This document shows positions 20,045 through 28,844 of a DNA stretch of 64,000 nucleotides, in pieces. Position numbers and translations under genes: made by a program. The notes below the pieces were generated by a model. That model was given only the letters and a program-made list of their open reading frames with translations, was not told where the DNA came from and made no database searches. The first letter of the stretch is position 1. Each line of letters opens with the position of its first letter. The DNA is from Candidatus Pseudomonas phytovorans (lineage in GTDB: Bacteria; Pseudomonadota; Gammaproteobacteria; Pseudomonadales; Pseudomonadaceae), in the NCBI GenBank assembly GCA_029202525.1, contig CP119325.1:2702001-2766000 (forward strand), given 5' to 3'.

Positions 20045-20326
20045 ATGGCGTCCTTAATGAGCAGGTCTGAGCAGGCGGTGTCTGCTACGACGATGGCTCG
20101 GACGTTCGGTGCGAGGTTGAAGCAAGTCACGAGTGGGGAGGCAATCCATCTGGTGATTTTCAAAGACAATGAGCCCGCAGCAGTGCTGATAGGCGTTGAT
20201 GCCTTCCAGGCAATGCAGGATGAGCTCGAAGATTTGCGCGCCGACCGCTTGGCATCCGAGCGTTTGCTCAGCCTGAACGATGAAAACACAGTGAGTCTCG
20301 AAGACATGGAGGCTCGCTTCAGGTAG
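20045..20326 (+). CDS. Antitoxin, Phd/YefM family
   Basis: A 93-residue protein with the Phd/YefM fold at its N-terminus: SATTMARTFGARLKQVTSG, then IHLVIFKDNEPAAVLIGVDAFQAMQDELEDL, the typical pattern for dimerisation and operator binding. The C-terminal tail (about residues 60-93) should wrap around the toxin. The ATG at 20045 has GGAG upstream. The toxin gene follows after 7 nt. In such systems the antitoxin, alone or with the toxin, represses its own promoter. Confidence 0.85.
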   Translation: MASLMSRSEQAVSATTMARTFGARLKQVTSGEAIHLVIFKDNEPAAVLIGVDAFQAMQDELEDLRADRLASERLLSLNDENTVSLEDMEARFR

Positions 20327-20333
20327 CTAATCT

Positions 20334-20618
20334 ATGAGCTGGAGCGTTAAGTTTCATCCCGAAGTGGAAGGTGACCTCAAGCAGCTCGGTACTGCTGAGG
20401 CGAGGAGGATCCTGAAGGTGGTGCGCGAGCGCATTGCTGAAGGGGAGCCCGACAAGCTGGGCAAGACCCTTCGGGGTGTGCTGGCTGGATGCCGCAGGCT
20501 TCGGACGGGTGATGTGCGCATTGTCTACCGGATCCAGGGCACAGAAGTCGTTGTGGTCCTGTGTGTTGGGGCGCGACGAGATGACGAAGTCTACGAGGCC
20601 GCAGTCAAGCGAGTCTGA
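20334..20618 (+). CDS. Toxin, RelE/ParE superfamily
   Basis: A 94-residue protein with the RelE/ParE pattern: SVKFHPEVEGDLKQLG, then helices (ARRILKVVRERIAEG), GCRRLRTGDVRIVYRI and VVVLCVGARRDDEVYEAA. The RTGDVRIVYRI strand and the basic residues are typical of ribosome-dependent mRNA interferases, but a ParE-like gyrase target cannot be excluded. It starts 7 nt after the antitoxin stop and is followed by a strong terminator, so the pair forms a closed two-gene operon. Confidence 0.85.
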   Translation: MSWSVKFHPEVEGDLKQLGTAEARRILKVVRERIAEGEPDKLGKTLRGVLAGCRRLRTGDVRIVYRIQGTEVVVVLCVGARRDDEVYEAAVKRV

Positions 20619-20622
20619 ATTC

Positions 20623-20645
20623 AAACCCCGCAGATGCGGGGTTTT
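20623..20645 (+). terminator. Intrinsic terminator after the toxin-antitoxin pair
   Basis: AAACCCCGC-agat-GCGGGGTTTT begins 5 nt after the toxin stop. Confidence 0.9.
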
Positions 20646-20945
20646 CATTTATGTGGTTCACCGCAGTTGTCGGCGAGGCAAAACTCGACGTGCGCTGAAA
20701 AGAGCACGGCGGCGTCCGTGGGACGATCTTTGGGTCCGTCCATGATCTGGCAGTTCCCCACTGTATCCCTGTGTATCTCGCCCTACGCTCACGGTACTTC
20801 GCTTACAAACGCCTCTGCTCCCGGATACGTCCCGGATACATGCCTCCGGTCAAATGGCCCTGCCCGAACGAACCAGCCCCCGAGCTACATTCGCTCGCGC
20901 TTTCGCCCTTGAGGCTCCATTCGAATAGACACCCGGAGAAGCACC
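20646..20945. promoter_or_regulatory. Intergenic region before the hvf/buf-type operon
   Basis: About 300 nt without a credible gene. It must contain the promoter of the EGKCG-peptide operon; I saw no convincing sigma-70 or ECF-type hexamers and no clear metal-regulator dyad. The start codon at 20946 is preceded by CCCGGAGAAGCACC, a good ribosome-binding sequence. Confidence 0.4.
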
Positions 20946-21410
20946 ATGTCCCGTATCCAGTTCCCCAACAAAACCCGTCTCGGCCTGCTCACTGTCGCCC
21001 TGGTCGGTGGTATCAACATGACCTCTGCCGCTTTTGCCGTGGAAGCACTGCCGCAAGGCTACCAGCTTGCCGCCGCAGAAAAGGCCGGGGAGGGCAAGTG
21101 TGGTGAGGGCAAGTGTGGTGCCAGCGGCGCCCAGGCGAAAGCCACCCAGGCAGAAGGCAAGTGCGGTGAAGGCAAATGCGGCGACGCTTCCTTTGCCCGC
21201 ACCGACGCCGACCACGATGGCCGCGTTTCCCGGGCCGAATTGCTGGCCGTAGCCCCCAAGGCCAATGCCGAGTTCGACGCTATCGACGCCAACCACGACG
21301 GCTTCCTCTCTGAAGGCGAGGTTTACCAGTTCCGCAAGAACCAGTTCGACGCCAACGGCAACCCGTTCCCTGCTGACCTTTACAGCAAGCTGAACCAGGC
21401 CAGCAACTGA
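20946..21410 (+). CDS. EGKCG-repeat RiPP precursor with two EF-hands (HvfA/BufA-like)
   Basis: This 154-residue protein has a signal peptide (cleavage likely after A31, AFA). It then has four copies of EGKCG at residues 49-53, 54-58, 70-74 and 75-79. After these come two canonical EF-hand loops, DADHDGRVSRAE (87-98) and DANHDGFLSEGE (114-125). EGKCG cysteines in HvfA/bufferin-type precursors are modified by DUF692 multinuclear iron enzymes into copper-binding groups, and here a DUF692 gene and its DUF2063 partner follow directly. The calcium-binding part is unusual compared with the short classical precursors I know. Export is expected through Sec. The product's role in metal binding is inferred. 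Confidence 0.75.
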   Translation: MSRIQFPNKTRLGLLTVALVGGINMTSAAFAVEALPQGYQLAAAEKAGEGKCGEGKCGASGAQAKATQAEGKCGEGKCGDASFARTDADHDGRVSRAELLAVAPKANAEFDAIDANHDGFLSEGEVYQFRKNQFDANGNPFPADLYSKLNQASN

Positions 21411-21473
21411 GCCCGCTGATGTCCTCCCCGAGCCTTTGGCCGGGGAGTGAACCTGGCCTTGAGGAGAACACCT

Positions 21474-22319
21474 ATGAGTACTTCACTTGCCCTGCAGGGT
21501 GCGGGGCTGGGCCTGCGTCGGTCGATGCTGCCTGAATTGCTGGGCATGGGCGCTGGCGCGGTGGACTTCCTGGAGTGTGCGCCGGACAACTGGATCAGCG
21601 TCGGCGGCGCCTACGGCGAAAACCTGGCTCGGCTGGCCGAGCGCTATCCGCTGGCCTGTCATGGCCTGTCGCTTTCCCTTGGCGGCCCCGCGCCGCTGGA
21701 CCATGATTTTCTGCGGCGCATCCGCAGTTTTCTCAACCGCTACCATGTGCCGTTGTTCAGCGAACACCTGAGCTACTGCTCCGATGACGGTCACTTGTAC
21801 GACCTGATTCCCATGCCATTTACCGACGAAGCCGTGCACCACATCGCCGGGCGTATTCGCGAAGTGCAGGACGCCCTGGGGAGGCGCATCGCCGTAGAAA
21901 ACATCTCCTATTATGCGGCGCCTTACCAGGCGATGAGCGAGATCGATTACCTGCGTGCGGTGCTGGAAGAGGCGGACTGTGACCTGCTGCTGGATGTCAA
22001 CAACCTGATTGTCAACGCCTGCAACCACGGCTATGACCCGGCAGCTTTCCTTGCTCGGGTCCCGGCCGAGCGTGTGGCCTGCCTGCATGTGGCCGGTCAT
22101 TACGACGAGGCGCCGGACCTGAAGATCGATACGCACGGTGCTCCTGTTCAAGATGATGTCTGGCACCTGTTGGGCAGTGTCTACCAGCACGTGGGCGCGG
22201 TACCGACCTTGCTGGAACGAGACTTCAATTTCCCGCCACTGGCCGAACTGCTCGGCGAGGTGGACTGCATTCGCGACCTGCAGGCTGCCGCACGACCGCT
22301 GGCGGTGCGCCATGGATGA
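21474..22319 (+). CDS. DUF692 multinuclear iron enzyme (MbnB/HvfB/BufB-like)
   Basis: A 281-residue TIM-barrel protein of the DUF692/UPF0276 family, in which MbnB makes methanobactin oxazolone-thioamide groups. Likely metal ligands are visible in [40 protein letters not shown] and [12 protein letters not shown]. It should modify the EGKCG cysteines of the upstream precursor. The ATG at 21474 is preceded by GAGGAGAACACCT. The downstream DUF2063 gene starts 8 nt before its stop, so the two are translationally coupled and probably form a complex. Confidence 0.87.
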   Translation: MSTSLALQGAGLGLRRSMLPELLGMGAGAVDFLECAPDNWISVGGAYGENLARLAERYPLACHGLSLSLGGPAPLDHDFLRRIRSFLNRYHVPLFSEHLSYCSDDGHLYDLIPMPFTDEAVHHIAGRIREVQDALGRRIAVENISYYAAPYQAMSEIDYLRAVLEEADCDLLLDVNNLIVNACNHGYDPAAFLARVPAERVACLHVAGHYDEAPDLKIDTHGAPVQDDVWHLLGSVYQHVGAVPTLLERDFNFPPLAELLGEVDCIRDLQAAARPLAVRHG

Positions 22320-23085
22320 GATGTTGCGGGAACAGCAATTGCGCATGACCCGCTTCATTCGCGATCCGCAAGCCAACGAGCCGCCGCCCGGCGTGCAAGC
22401 AAGGCGGATGGCAATGTACCGGCAACTGTTTATCGGCAATGTGCAGTCGCTGCTGGCCGGCAGCTTCCCTGTGCTGCGTTCCAGCTTGCCGGCTGAGCGA
22501 TGGCAGGCACTCATCGAAGACTTCTATGCCCACCACCGATGCCACACACCACTGTTCACGGAAGTAGCCGGTGAGTGGGTCGACTATCTGGAAAACCGTG
22601 TGGAGCTGCCCGGCTGGGTTGCCGAATTGGCCCACTACGAATGGATCGAGACTGTGTTGCTGCTCAGCGACAGCGTTGAACCGGCCCATGACCCGGAGGG
22701 CGATCTGCTTGACGGCGTGCCTTTATTGTCCAGCCTTGCCGTGCCACTGGCGTATGCCTGGCCGGTCAGCCATATAGGCCCCGATCACGTTCCGCAAGAG
22801 GCACCGGCCGAGCCCACGTTGCTATTGGCCCGCCGCGCAGCGGATAACAAAATACACTTTTCGCGGCTTACGCCGCTGGCCTATGCGCTACTGGTGTCGG
22901 TGCTTGACCAGCAACTCACCGGACGTGAACACCTTGAAGCGCTGGCAGAAATTGCGGGTATCGAACTGGCTGCCCTCGAGACCCAGGGAATTGCTTTGCT
23001 GCTAGGTCTCAAAGCGCAGGGTGTAGTGCTTGGCACTTATCCTGGGTACACCACCCTCGTTGCTTCTGGAGGAGAAAGAGGGTGA
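22312..23085 (+). CDS. DUF2063 partner protein (HvfC/BufC/MbnC-like)
   Basis: This 257-residue protein has the DUF2063 N-terminal domain ([38 protein letters not shown]), which binds the leader of the precursor and partners the DUF692 enzyme. Older annotation calls it a putative DNA-binding protein, which the newer biochemistry of this family does not support. The start ATG overlaps the end of the DUF692 gene. No DoxX-type gene, often present in such operons, follows; the next gene is convergent. Confidence 0.83.
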   Translation: MDEMLREQQLRMTRFIRDPQANEPPPGVQARRMAMYRQLFIGNVQSLLAGSFPVLRSSLPAERWQALIEDFYAHHRCHTPLFTEVAGEWVDYLENRVELPGWVAELAHYEWIETVLLLSDSVEPAHDPEGDLLDGVPLLSSLAVPLAYAWPVSHIGPDHVPQEAPAEPTLLLARRAADNKIHFSRLTPLAYALLVSVLDQQLTGREHLEALAEIAGIELAALETQGIALLLGLKAQGVVLGTYPGYTTLVASGGERG

Positions 23086-23136
23086 AGACATTTGCTGTTT
23101 GGGTGGAGGGCAGTTAACGGCCAAATGCCGACAGTC

Positions 23137-24054
23137 TCATTCTATTACGTCGCTACCATTCCTCTGGGCCGCCTTAAGCAACCAATCGCCTACCTGCTGG
23201 GCCGCCGTACTGAGTTGCCTGTCTTTTTTGTGTACGAGGAAATAGTTTTTCCCGGTTCGCAGCGTGTGCGGAAACAGTTCCACAAGGCTCCCGCGCTCCA
23301 GGTCATCTTCTACAAGCCAAGGGCTTGTCAACACCAGTCCCTGGCTTCGTCGGGCAGCATCGATAGCCATTTCCGAATGGTCAAAATGCAAGTCAGCTAA
23401 CGTGCCATCAAAGGACATACCGGCTCGTGTAAGCCACCTCGACCAATTGGCATGAGAGGTGGTGTACAGCAGGGTCGCTCCCCTGACCTCGACCCTACCC
23501 CTCGATAGCTGGCGCTCTCGGTATTCAGGGCTGCAATAAACCTTCACCTCGTCACGCAACAGTAGACGGACGTGGAGGCTGTCATCCTGACCGTCAAAAT
23601 GACGTACGGCCAGATCAAACGTAGAGGTATTGAAATCGACGGGCTCGACCGACGAACTCAGGTGGAGCTTCAACCCGGGATAGTTGCATGTCAGGTCAGG
23701 CATGCGCCTTGCAAACCATGTATTTGCGAAAGCGGGGGGCATGCTCAGTCGTACCAGAGATGCGCCTTTACCCTGCAGCGTGGCATTGGCTTGGTCGATC
23801 TGCTGTAGCGCTGGCCTGATTTGCTCCCAATAGCGAAACGCCTCCTCGGTAGGCTGCAGCTTGCGCACGCTACGCAGGAACAAAGGAGTGCCCAGCCAAT
23901 CCTCCAGTTTGCGAATCTGCTGTCCGATAGCACCGGGTGTGACAAACAGCTGTCGCGCCGCCAGTAATGCACTGCCCGTTTGCATGACCGCGTCGAAGCA
24001 GACGATGGCCTTGAGTGGGGTATTGGCTTGCATGGTGCAGTTTTTCTCTTCCAT
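23137..24054 (-). CDS. LysR-family transcriptional regulator (GcvA-like)
   Basis: A 305-residue LysR protein with an N-terminal winged helix (LLAARQLFVTPGAIGQQIRKLEDWLGTPLF) and a GcvA-like effector domain (FDLAVRHFDGQ, LLRDEVKVYCSPEY). It diverges from the quinone oxidoreductase gene at 24141 with an 86-nt gap, the usual arrangement for a regulator and its target. The inducer is unknown; quinones or electrophiles are a guess from the target gene. GC content is lower than in the flanking core, suggesting acquisition. Confidence 0.88.
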   Translation of the reverse strand: MEEKNCTMQANTPLKAIVCFDAVMQTGSALLAARQLFVTPGAIGQQIRKLEDWLGTPLFLRSVRKLQPTEEAFRYWEQIRPALQQIDQANATLQGKGASLVRLSMPPAFANTWFARRMPDLTCNYPGLKLHLSSSVEPVDFNTSTFDLAVRHFDGQDDSLHVRLLLRDEVKVYCSPEYRERQLSRGRVEVRGATLLYTTSHANWSRWLTRAGMSFDGTLADLHFDHSEMAIDAARRSQGLVLTSPWLVEDDLERGSLVELFPHTLRTGKNYFLVHKKDRQLSTAAQQVGDWLLKAAQRNGSDVIE

Positions 24055-24140
24055 AGCCTCAATACTGATGATTTGTAGCGCGTCGGCGTTCTCGCGACAA
24101 TCAGATCATTACGCGATCTTGCCTATAGAGGGTTTGTGAC

Positions 24141-24932
24141 ATGAACATTCTGATTATCCATGCCCATCCAGAACCACGCTCTTTCAACGGCGCGATGACC
24201 CTGACTGCCGTGCAAACGCTTACTGCATCAGGGCACGAGGTACAGGTGAGCGACCTCTATGCGCAGGGCTGGTCGGCCGTCCTCCAGGCTGACGATTTTA
24301 CCCAACGCGTGAATGCGGAGTATTTCGACGCATCAAAGGAGCAGGAGCACGCTCAGGCCACTGCAACAGTATGTGCGGATGTCCTGCGTGAACAGGCCAG
24401 AGTGGAATGGGCAGATCTGGTGATATTCCAGTTCCCGATGTGGTGGTTTTCCATGCCCGCAATCCTGAAAGGATGGGTCGATCGCGTGCTGAGCCGTGGT
24501 TTCGCTTATTCAGCAGGACGCAAATACGGCACGGGGCATCTGAAGGGTAAGCGAGCAATGTTGAGCTTGACCACAGGCACAGCGGACACCCTTTATACAC
24601 CGAACGGCATTGATGGCGACCTGCATCACATTCTGTGGCCCATTCATAATGGCGTGCTTGCGTACACGGGCTTCACCGTGCTGCCGCCGTTCGCGGCCTG
24701 GATGCCGGCACAGGTTACGCAAGAACAACGTACGCACTACCTTGAAGACTACGCTGAGCGCTTATCGACAATCGATGATGTTCAGCCGCTGTTTTTTCAC
24801 CCCCGGCAAGACTACGACGAGCATCAGCAACTCAAGGCTGGAGTAATCGCTCGCTCTGGCGTGCAGTGGAATCCGCGCGCAGGTCAAACCTTCGAAGCGT
24901 CGGCTGAAAATTACGCCCGACGCAACGCCTGA
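24141..24932 (+). CDS. NAD(P)H oxidoreductase, flavodoxin-like fold (quinone reductase type)
   Basis: The 263-residue protein belongs to the NQO1/MdaB-type FMN or FAD reductases. It starts MNILIIHAHPEPRSFNGAM, the nucleotide-binding loop, and contains FQFPMWWFSMPAILKGWVDRVL and the LTTGTADT segment, all family signatures. These enzymes reduce quinones by two electrons. It is longer than typical members by about 50 C-terminal residues. It is followed after 53 nt by a DUF1330 gene on the same strand, and the divergent LysR gene probably controls both. Confidence 0.9.
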   Translation: MNILIIHAHPEPRSFNGAMTLTAVQTLTASGHEVQVSDLYAQGWSAVLQADDFTQRVNAEYFDASKEQEHAQATATVCADVLREQARVEWADLVIFQFPMWWFSMPAILKGWVDRVLSRGFAYSAGRKYGTGHLKGKRAMLSLTTGTADTLYTPNGIDGDLHHILWPIHNGVLAYTGFTVLPPFAAWMPAQVTQEQRTHYLEDYAERLSTIDDVQPLFFHPRQDYDEHQQLKAGVIARSGVQWNPRAGQTFEASAENYARRNA

Positions 24933-24985
24933 CGCAATGGCCATCACGGGCCCTTCCTTCAACGTCTTACGAGTAAGAGAACGAC

Positions 24986-25279
24986 ATGATGAAAGGTTAC
25001 TGGATCATTTTCGGGGCAGACGTAGTTGATGCGGATGCACAGCAGGAATACAGCCGGCTTTGGGCTCCGATCAGTGATAAGTACATGGCCAAAATAAAGG
25101 TTCTAGAGCCCGGTGCGCTGGTCGAATTCCACTCCAGCACCAGGGTACTGATCGTGGAATTCCCAAGTTACGAACAGGCCAGAGCTTGCTACAACGATCC
25201 CGCTTACGCGGATGCCAAGCAATTCGCAACACGCGCCTCTCGCCGCGAAATGGTCATCATTGAGGGCGACCTCGCCTAG
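24986..25279 (+). CDS. DUF1330 domain protein
   Basis: This 97-residue ferredoxin-like alpha/beta-barrel protein has the DUF1330 pattern: KGYWIIFGADVVDADAQQEY, ALVEFHSS, VLIVEFPSYEQARACYNDPAYADAKQ. Such proteins are often encoded beside oxidoreductases and resemble stress-responsive dimeric barrels, but their reaction is unknown. It is likely co-transcribed with the quinone reductase. The start ATG at 24986 has AAGAGAACGAC upstream; a second ATG follows one codon later. Confidence 0.85.
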   Translation: MMKGYWIIFGADVVDADAQQEYSRLWAPISDKYMAKIKVLEPGALVEFHSSTRVLIVEFPSYEQARACYNDPAYADAKQFATRASRREMVIIEGDLA

Positions 25280-25308
25280 TTTGTGCGCGCCACACTGGGC
25301 CTGGCCAA

Positions 25309-26874
25309 TCAATGAGCGTCGGCGGAGGGTTGCTGAGGTGGCTGGATTTTGCGCATCAAAGGCACCAGTGCCGTTGCGACCATAAAGCACACCATGATCA
25401 CCAGGAAGGCGTCGGCAAAGGTCATGGTCTGTGCTTCGCGCCACGTCAGCGCCCAGAGTTGGTGAAGGGCGGTTTGACTGGCGCCCAGGCTGTCCTGGCC
25501 CAGTGCCTGAGCATTGCTGCTCCATTGAACCAGCCAGGTATTCATGGTTTCGTTGCGCACGTTCAGGTGCTCGGCCAAACGCAGAAAGTGCAAGTTGGTA
25601 CGGTCGTTGAGTACCGTGGCACACGCGGCGATTCCTAGCGCGCCGCCCAGGTTGCGCATCAGGTTGAACAGGCCAGAGGCGTGCTTCAAACGTGCGGGTG
25701 AGAGTGCGCCCAGGGTGAGGGTTACCGTCGGTGGAACCGCCATCTGCTGGGCAAACCCTCGGATGGCTTGGGGCACGAGCAGTTCCTTGGCGCCCCAGTC
25801 GTGGGTGATGGGCGAGAAGTCCCACATCGAAATGCCAAACAAGGCCAACCCCAGCATCAGGATCCAGCGCAGATCTACCCGATTGGCGAGGAAGGCGTAC
25901 ACCGGGATGGCCAGTAACTGGAACACGCCGGTGGAGAAGACCGCCAGGCCGATATCCAGTGCGCCATAGCCACGCACGCGGCCCAGGAACAGGGGAGTGA
26001 GATAAATCGTGGCGAAAATACCGATGCCGGTGATGAAGGAAAACAGGCAGCCCAAGGCAAAGTTGCGATCACGCAGGGCGCGCAAGTCAACGATGGGCTC
26101 GGCGATTGTCAGGCAGCGCCAGATGAACAGCATGCCGGTCAGCCCTGCCATCCAGGCGGTGGTGGAAATCGTGGCATCGCTGAACCAGTTCCAGCGCGGC
26201 CCTTCCTCCAGTGTGTATTCCAGGCACCCCAGGAACACGGCCATCAGCCCCATGCCCAGGTAGTCGGCACCCTTGAGCAAGGCCAGGTCTGGGCGGTCGA
26301 CCTTGACCAGCAGCGGTACGGCGACCGTAACGAACAGGCCTGGCACCAGGTTGATGTAGAACAACCAGTGCCACGACGATATGTCGGTAATCCAGCCGCC
26401 CACCGCCGGGCCCAGTGTTGGCGCAAGCGACGCGATGGCACCGATCACCGAGGCCGCGATTACGCGTTGCTTGCCGGTGAAGTAGATGAACGCCGTGGTG
26501 AACACCAGCGGGATCATCGACCCGCCCAGAAAGCCCTGCAGCGCGCGAAAGGCGATCATGCTCTGGATGTTCCAGGCCAGTGCGCAAAGCAGGCTGGTGA
26601 GGGTGAAGCCCGCGGCTGATGCGGCGAACAGCCAGCGGGTGCTCATCACCCGCGACAGCCACCCGGACAGGGGAATGACAATGATTTCGGCGATCAGGTA
26701 AGCCGTCTGCACCCAGGCCGTATCATCCGCGCCGGCGCTAAGCCCGCCGCCTATGTCCTTGAGCGATGCCGAGACTATCTGGATGTCGATCAAAGCAATG
26801 AACATCCCCACGCACATGCAGGCGAAGGCCGTGACCTTTTGAGCAGGTGTGAGGGCTGGCAGCTCGGCGTTCAC
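25309..26874 (-). CDS. MFS multidrug transporter, DHA2 family (EmrB type)
   Basis: A 521-residue transporter with 14 membrane segments. The DHA2 signatures are present: DIQIVSASLKDIGGGLS in helix 1, VQTAYLIAEIIVIPLSGWLSR, and the motif C region LGPAVGGWITD. With the membrane-fusion gene directly upstream (ATGA overlap of 4 nt) it forms an EmrAB-like tripartite pump that needs an outer-membrane channel such as TolC encoded elsewhere. It is the last gene of the HxlR-HlyD-MFS operon. Confidence 0.92.
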   Translation of the reverse strand: MNAELPALTPAQKVTAFACMCVGMFIALIDIQIVSASLKDIGGGLSAGADDTAWVQTAYLIAEIIVIPLSGWLSRVMSTRWLFAASAAGFTLTSLLCALAWNIQSMIAFRALQGFLGGSMIPLVFTTAFIYFTGKQRVIAASVIGAIASLAPTLGPAVGGWITDISSWHWLFYINLVPGLFVTVAVPLLVKVDRPDLALLKGADYLGMGLMAVFLGCLEYTLEEGPRWNWFSDATISTTAWMAGLTGMLFIWRCLTIAEPIVDLRALRDRNFALGCLFSFITGIGIFATIYLTPLFLGRVRGYGALDIGLAVFSTGVFQLLAIPVYAFLANRVDLRWILMLGLALFGISMWDFSPITHDWGAKELLVPQAIRGFAQQMAVPPTVTLTLGALSPARLKHASGLFNLMRNLGGALGIAACATVLNDRTNLHFLRLAEHLNVRNETMNTWLVQWSSNAQALGQDSLGASQTALHQLWALTWREAQTMTFADAFLVIMVCFMVATALVPLMRKIQPPQQPSADAH

Positions 26875-28019
26875 GGCCTGCCTGCCGAGGCAACGTCGGG
26901 TTGTGCCTGGGGCTGTGGCTGGAGTGGCTCCCTGGTATCAATCTCGGCAAATACCGAGAGGCCGGGCCGCAGGGCGCCGAAGTCGGCGTCGCGGCCTTCC
27001 AGCCTTACCCGCACCGGCACGCGCTGCACAATCTTGGTGAAGTTGCCCGTGGCGTTCTCGGGTGGTAACACGCTGAACTGCGCGCCAGTGGCTGGCGCAA
27101 TGCTCTCGATGCGGCCATGGAGGGTACGCCCTGGCAGGATATCAGCTGTGATGCTCACCGCCTGACCGGTTTGCATGCGCGCCAGCTGGTCTTCCTTGAA
27201 GTTGGCATCCACCCACAGACCGTGAGCCGGCACCACCGAGAGCAACTGGCTGCCGGCGGCGGCATAAGCGCCGACTTTGGCCCGGCGATTGCCTACGTAG
27301 CCGTCCACAGGGGCGCGCAGCTCGGTGTACGCGATATTGAGTTGCGCCTGTTGCCGGTCGGCTTCGGCCTGGGCCAGCGCCGCGCGTGTTTGTTCACGCT
27401 GGGTGCCGATCACCGCCAATTGCTGGCGGGCCGCAAGCAGGCCTGCCTCGGCGTGGGCGCGGTCGGCCTGGGCTGTTTTCCAGGTGGCTTCGACACGCTG
27501 GGCGCTCTGCACGGAAACGGCCTGGCTGCTTACCAGGGTCTGGTAGCGAACCCGGTCGTTCAGGGCGCGTTGTGCTTCGGCGCTGCGCGCATCGATCTGT
27601 GCTTTTGCCTGGTTGATGATGGCCTGCTGCAGCAGCTCGACCGCGTCCAGGTTGGCAAGGCGGGCACGCTGTGCTGCAACGGCCCCGTCGGTTTTTGCCA
27701 AGGCTGCTTGGTAGTCGCGCACATCAATGCGCGCCAGCAGGTCACCGGCTTTGACGAACTGGTTGTCCACCACTGCGACTTCGCTGATGTAGCCCGGCAC
27801 CTTTGCGCTGATCACAGTGGTATCTGCGCCCACGTAGGCATCGTCGGTGTCCTCGATGAAGCGAGCGCTAGACCACCAGTGGCTGGCATAGCCCGCGCCG
27901 GCAATTACCGCGATCGCCAACGCCGCCATGCGTAGCACTGCTTTTTTTCCTGCCGGTTTCTTTGCAGTGGCTTCGGTGCTGTCGGCCAGGCCGGGTGCTA
28001 CGCCAACGTGAGCGTTCAT
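26871..28019 (-). CDS. HlyD/EmrA-family membrane fusion protein
   Basis: This 382-residue periplasmic adaptor is anchored by one N-terminal helix (AALAIAVIAGAGYA). The first lipoyl half, DAYVGADTTVISAKVPGYISEV, is followed by a long alpha-hairpin coiled coil of about residues 90-200, the second lipoyl half ELRAPVDGYVGNR, and a beta-barrel with DANFKEDQLARMQTGQ. It links the inner-membrane MFS pump to an outer-membrane channel. The ATG at 28019 follows the HxlR stop by 5 nt, so the three genes are co-transcribed. Confidence 0.92.
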   Translation of the reverse strand: MNAHVGVAPGLADSTEATAKKPAGKKAVLRMAALAIAVIAGAGYASHWWSSARFIEDTDDAYVGADTTVISAKVPGYISEVAVVDNQFVKAGDLLARIDVRDYQAALAKTDGAVAAQRARLANLDAVELLQQAIINQAKAQIDARSAEAQRALNDRVRYQTLVSSQAVSVQSAQRVEATWKTAQADRAHAEAGLLAARQQLAVIGTQREQTRAALAQAEADRQQAQLNIAYTELRAPVDGYVGNRRAKVGAYAAAGSQLLSVVPAHGLWVDANFKEDQLARMQTGQAVSITADILPGRTLHGRIESIAPATGAQFSVLPPENATGNFTKIVQRVPVRVRLEGRDADFGALRPGLSVFAEIDTREPLQPQPQAQPDVASAGRP

Positions 28020-28024
28020 GGCAA

Positions 28025-28585
28025 TCAGTCCTCTGATGAGGCTTGGGTGGGGAAGGGGCTCACCAAGGCATTGCCTTGGCGGTAGGCCTTGCCGGTTTCG
28101 GCGCGCCAATGGGTCAGCGGGTCGGCATCGGGGGTGATACGCACCCGGTGATCGTCCACGGTGATGCGCTTTCCGGTATTGCTGTCCATAAGTGCCAGCG
28201 CCACCGGCTCGCCGGTGTGCTCGTCGGCGAGGTAGACCTTTTGCGAGCCTTCGGCGTGCTTGGCGCCCCACGCCATCAAGGTCAGGATCACCGGGCGCAG
28301 GTCGCGCCCGGCCTCGCTGAGCAGGTACTCAAAGCGCGGCGGGTTGTTCTGGTACGGGCGGCGTTCCAGCAGGCCTGTGGTGACCAGGTCGCTCAAGCGG
28401 CGGGTGAGGGTGTTGGTGGCGATACCCAGGCTGTGCTGGAACTCATCGAAGCGGCGCAAGCCGTAGAAAGCGTCGCGCAGAATCAACAGGCTCCAGCCAT
28501 CACCAATGTGTTCGAGCGCACGGGCCACCGGGCAGGGCATGGGTTGGAAGCTGGCTTTTTTCATGGCATTGGCCTTGGGTGTCAT
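28025..28585 (-). CDS. HxlR-family transcriptional regulator
   Basis: A 186-residue protein with the HxlR winged helix: CPVARALEHIGDGWSLLILRDAFYGLRRFDEFQ and ATNTLTRRLSDLV, followed by a C-terminal extension of about 80 residues. HxlR proteins act as dimeric sensors, often of aldehydes, quinones or drugs, through a cysteine near the N-terminus; a cysteine lies at residue 18. It is the first gene of its own efflux operon, so it is probably autoregulatory. GTAACT repeats upstream are candidate operators. A second ATG 21 nt downstream is an equally good start. Confidence 0.9.
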   Translation of the reverse strand: MTPKANAMKKASFQPMPCPVARALEHIGDGWSLLILRDAFYGLRRFDEFQHSLGIATNTLTRRLSDLVTTGLLERRPYQNNPPRFEYLLSEAGRDLRPVILTLMAWGAKHAEGSQKVYLADEHTGEPVALALMDSNTGKRITVDDHRVRITPDADPLTHWRAETGKAYRQGNALVSPFPTQASSED

Positions 28586-28596
28586 TTGCGTATGGC

Positions 28597-28634
28597 GTTA
28601 CTATCTGCCTGTAACTTTCATTATGCAAGTAACT
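28597..28634. promoter_or_regulatory. Candidate HxlR operator repeats
   Basis: GTTACT at 28597-28602, GTAACT at 28611-28616 and GTAACT at 28629-28634 lie immediately upstream of the HxlR gene. The two direct copies are 18 nt apart and the first is inverted relative to them. Confidence 0.4.
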
Positions 28635-28844
28635 ATGGCCGTACTCTAGGTACCCGCTCGTCGGCTAGCTCAACGTGCTATTCCGGCAGGCCGGCCAGGC
28701 GAAGCCCATCAGCAAGCCGGGCGAGGTCCTGGTCACGGCACACGGTAGTGCGTGCGCCAATCAAGCGAAAAATTCTGATTTTTCGAATCAAATGGACATC
28801 ATTTTGGATGGGGTGGGGCTTGGGATTTCGGCTGTTGGTTGGGG

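Noticed and set aside
22312..23085. DNA-binding transcription factor
   Set aside because: DUF2063 proteins were once labelled DNA-binding, but the overlap with a DUF692 gene and the precursor upstream point to a peptide-modification partner.
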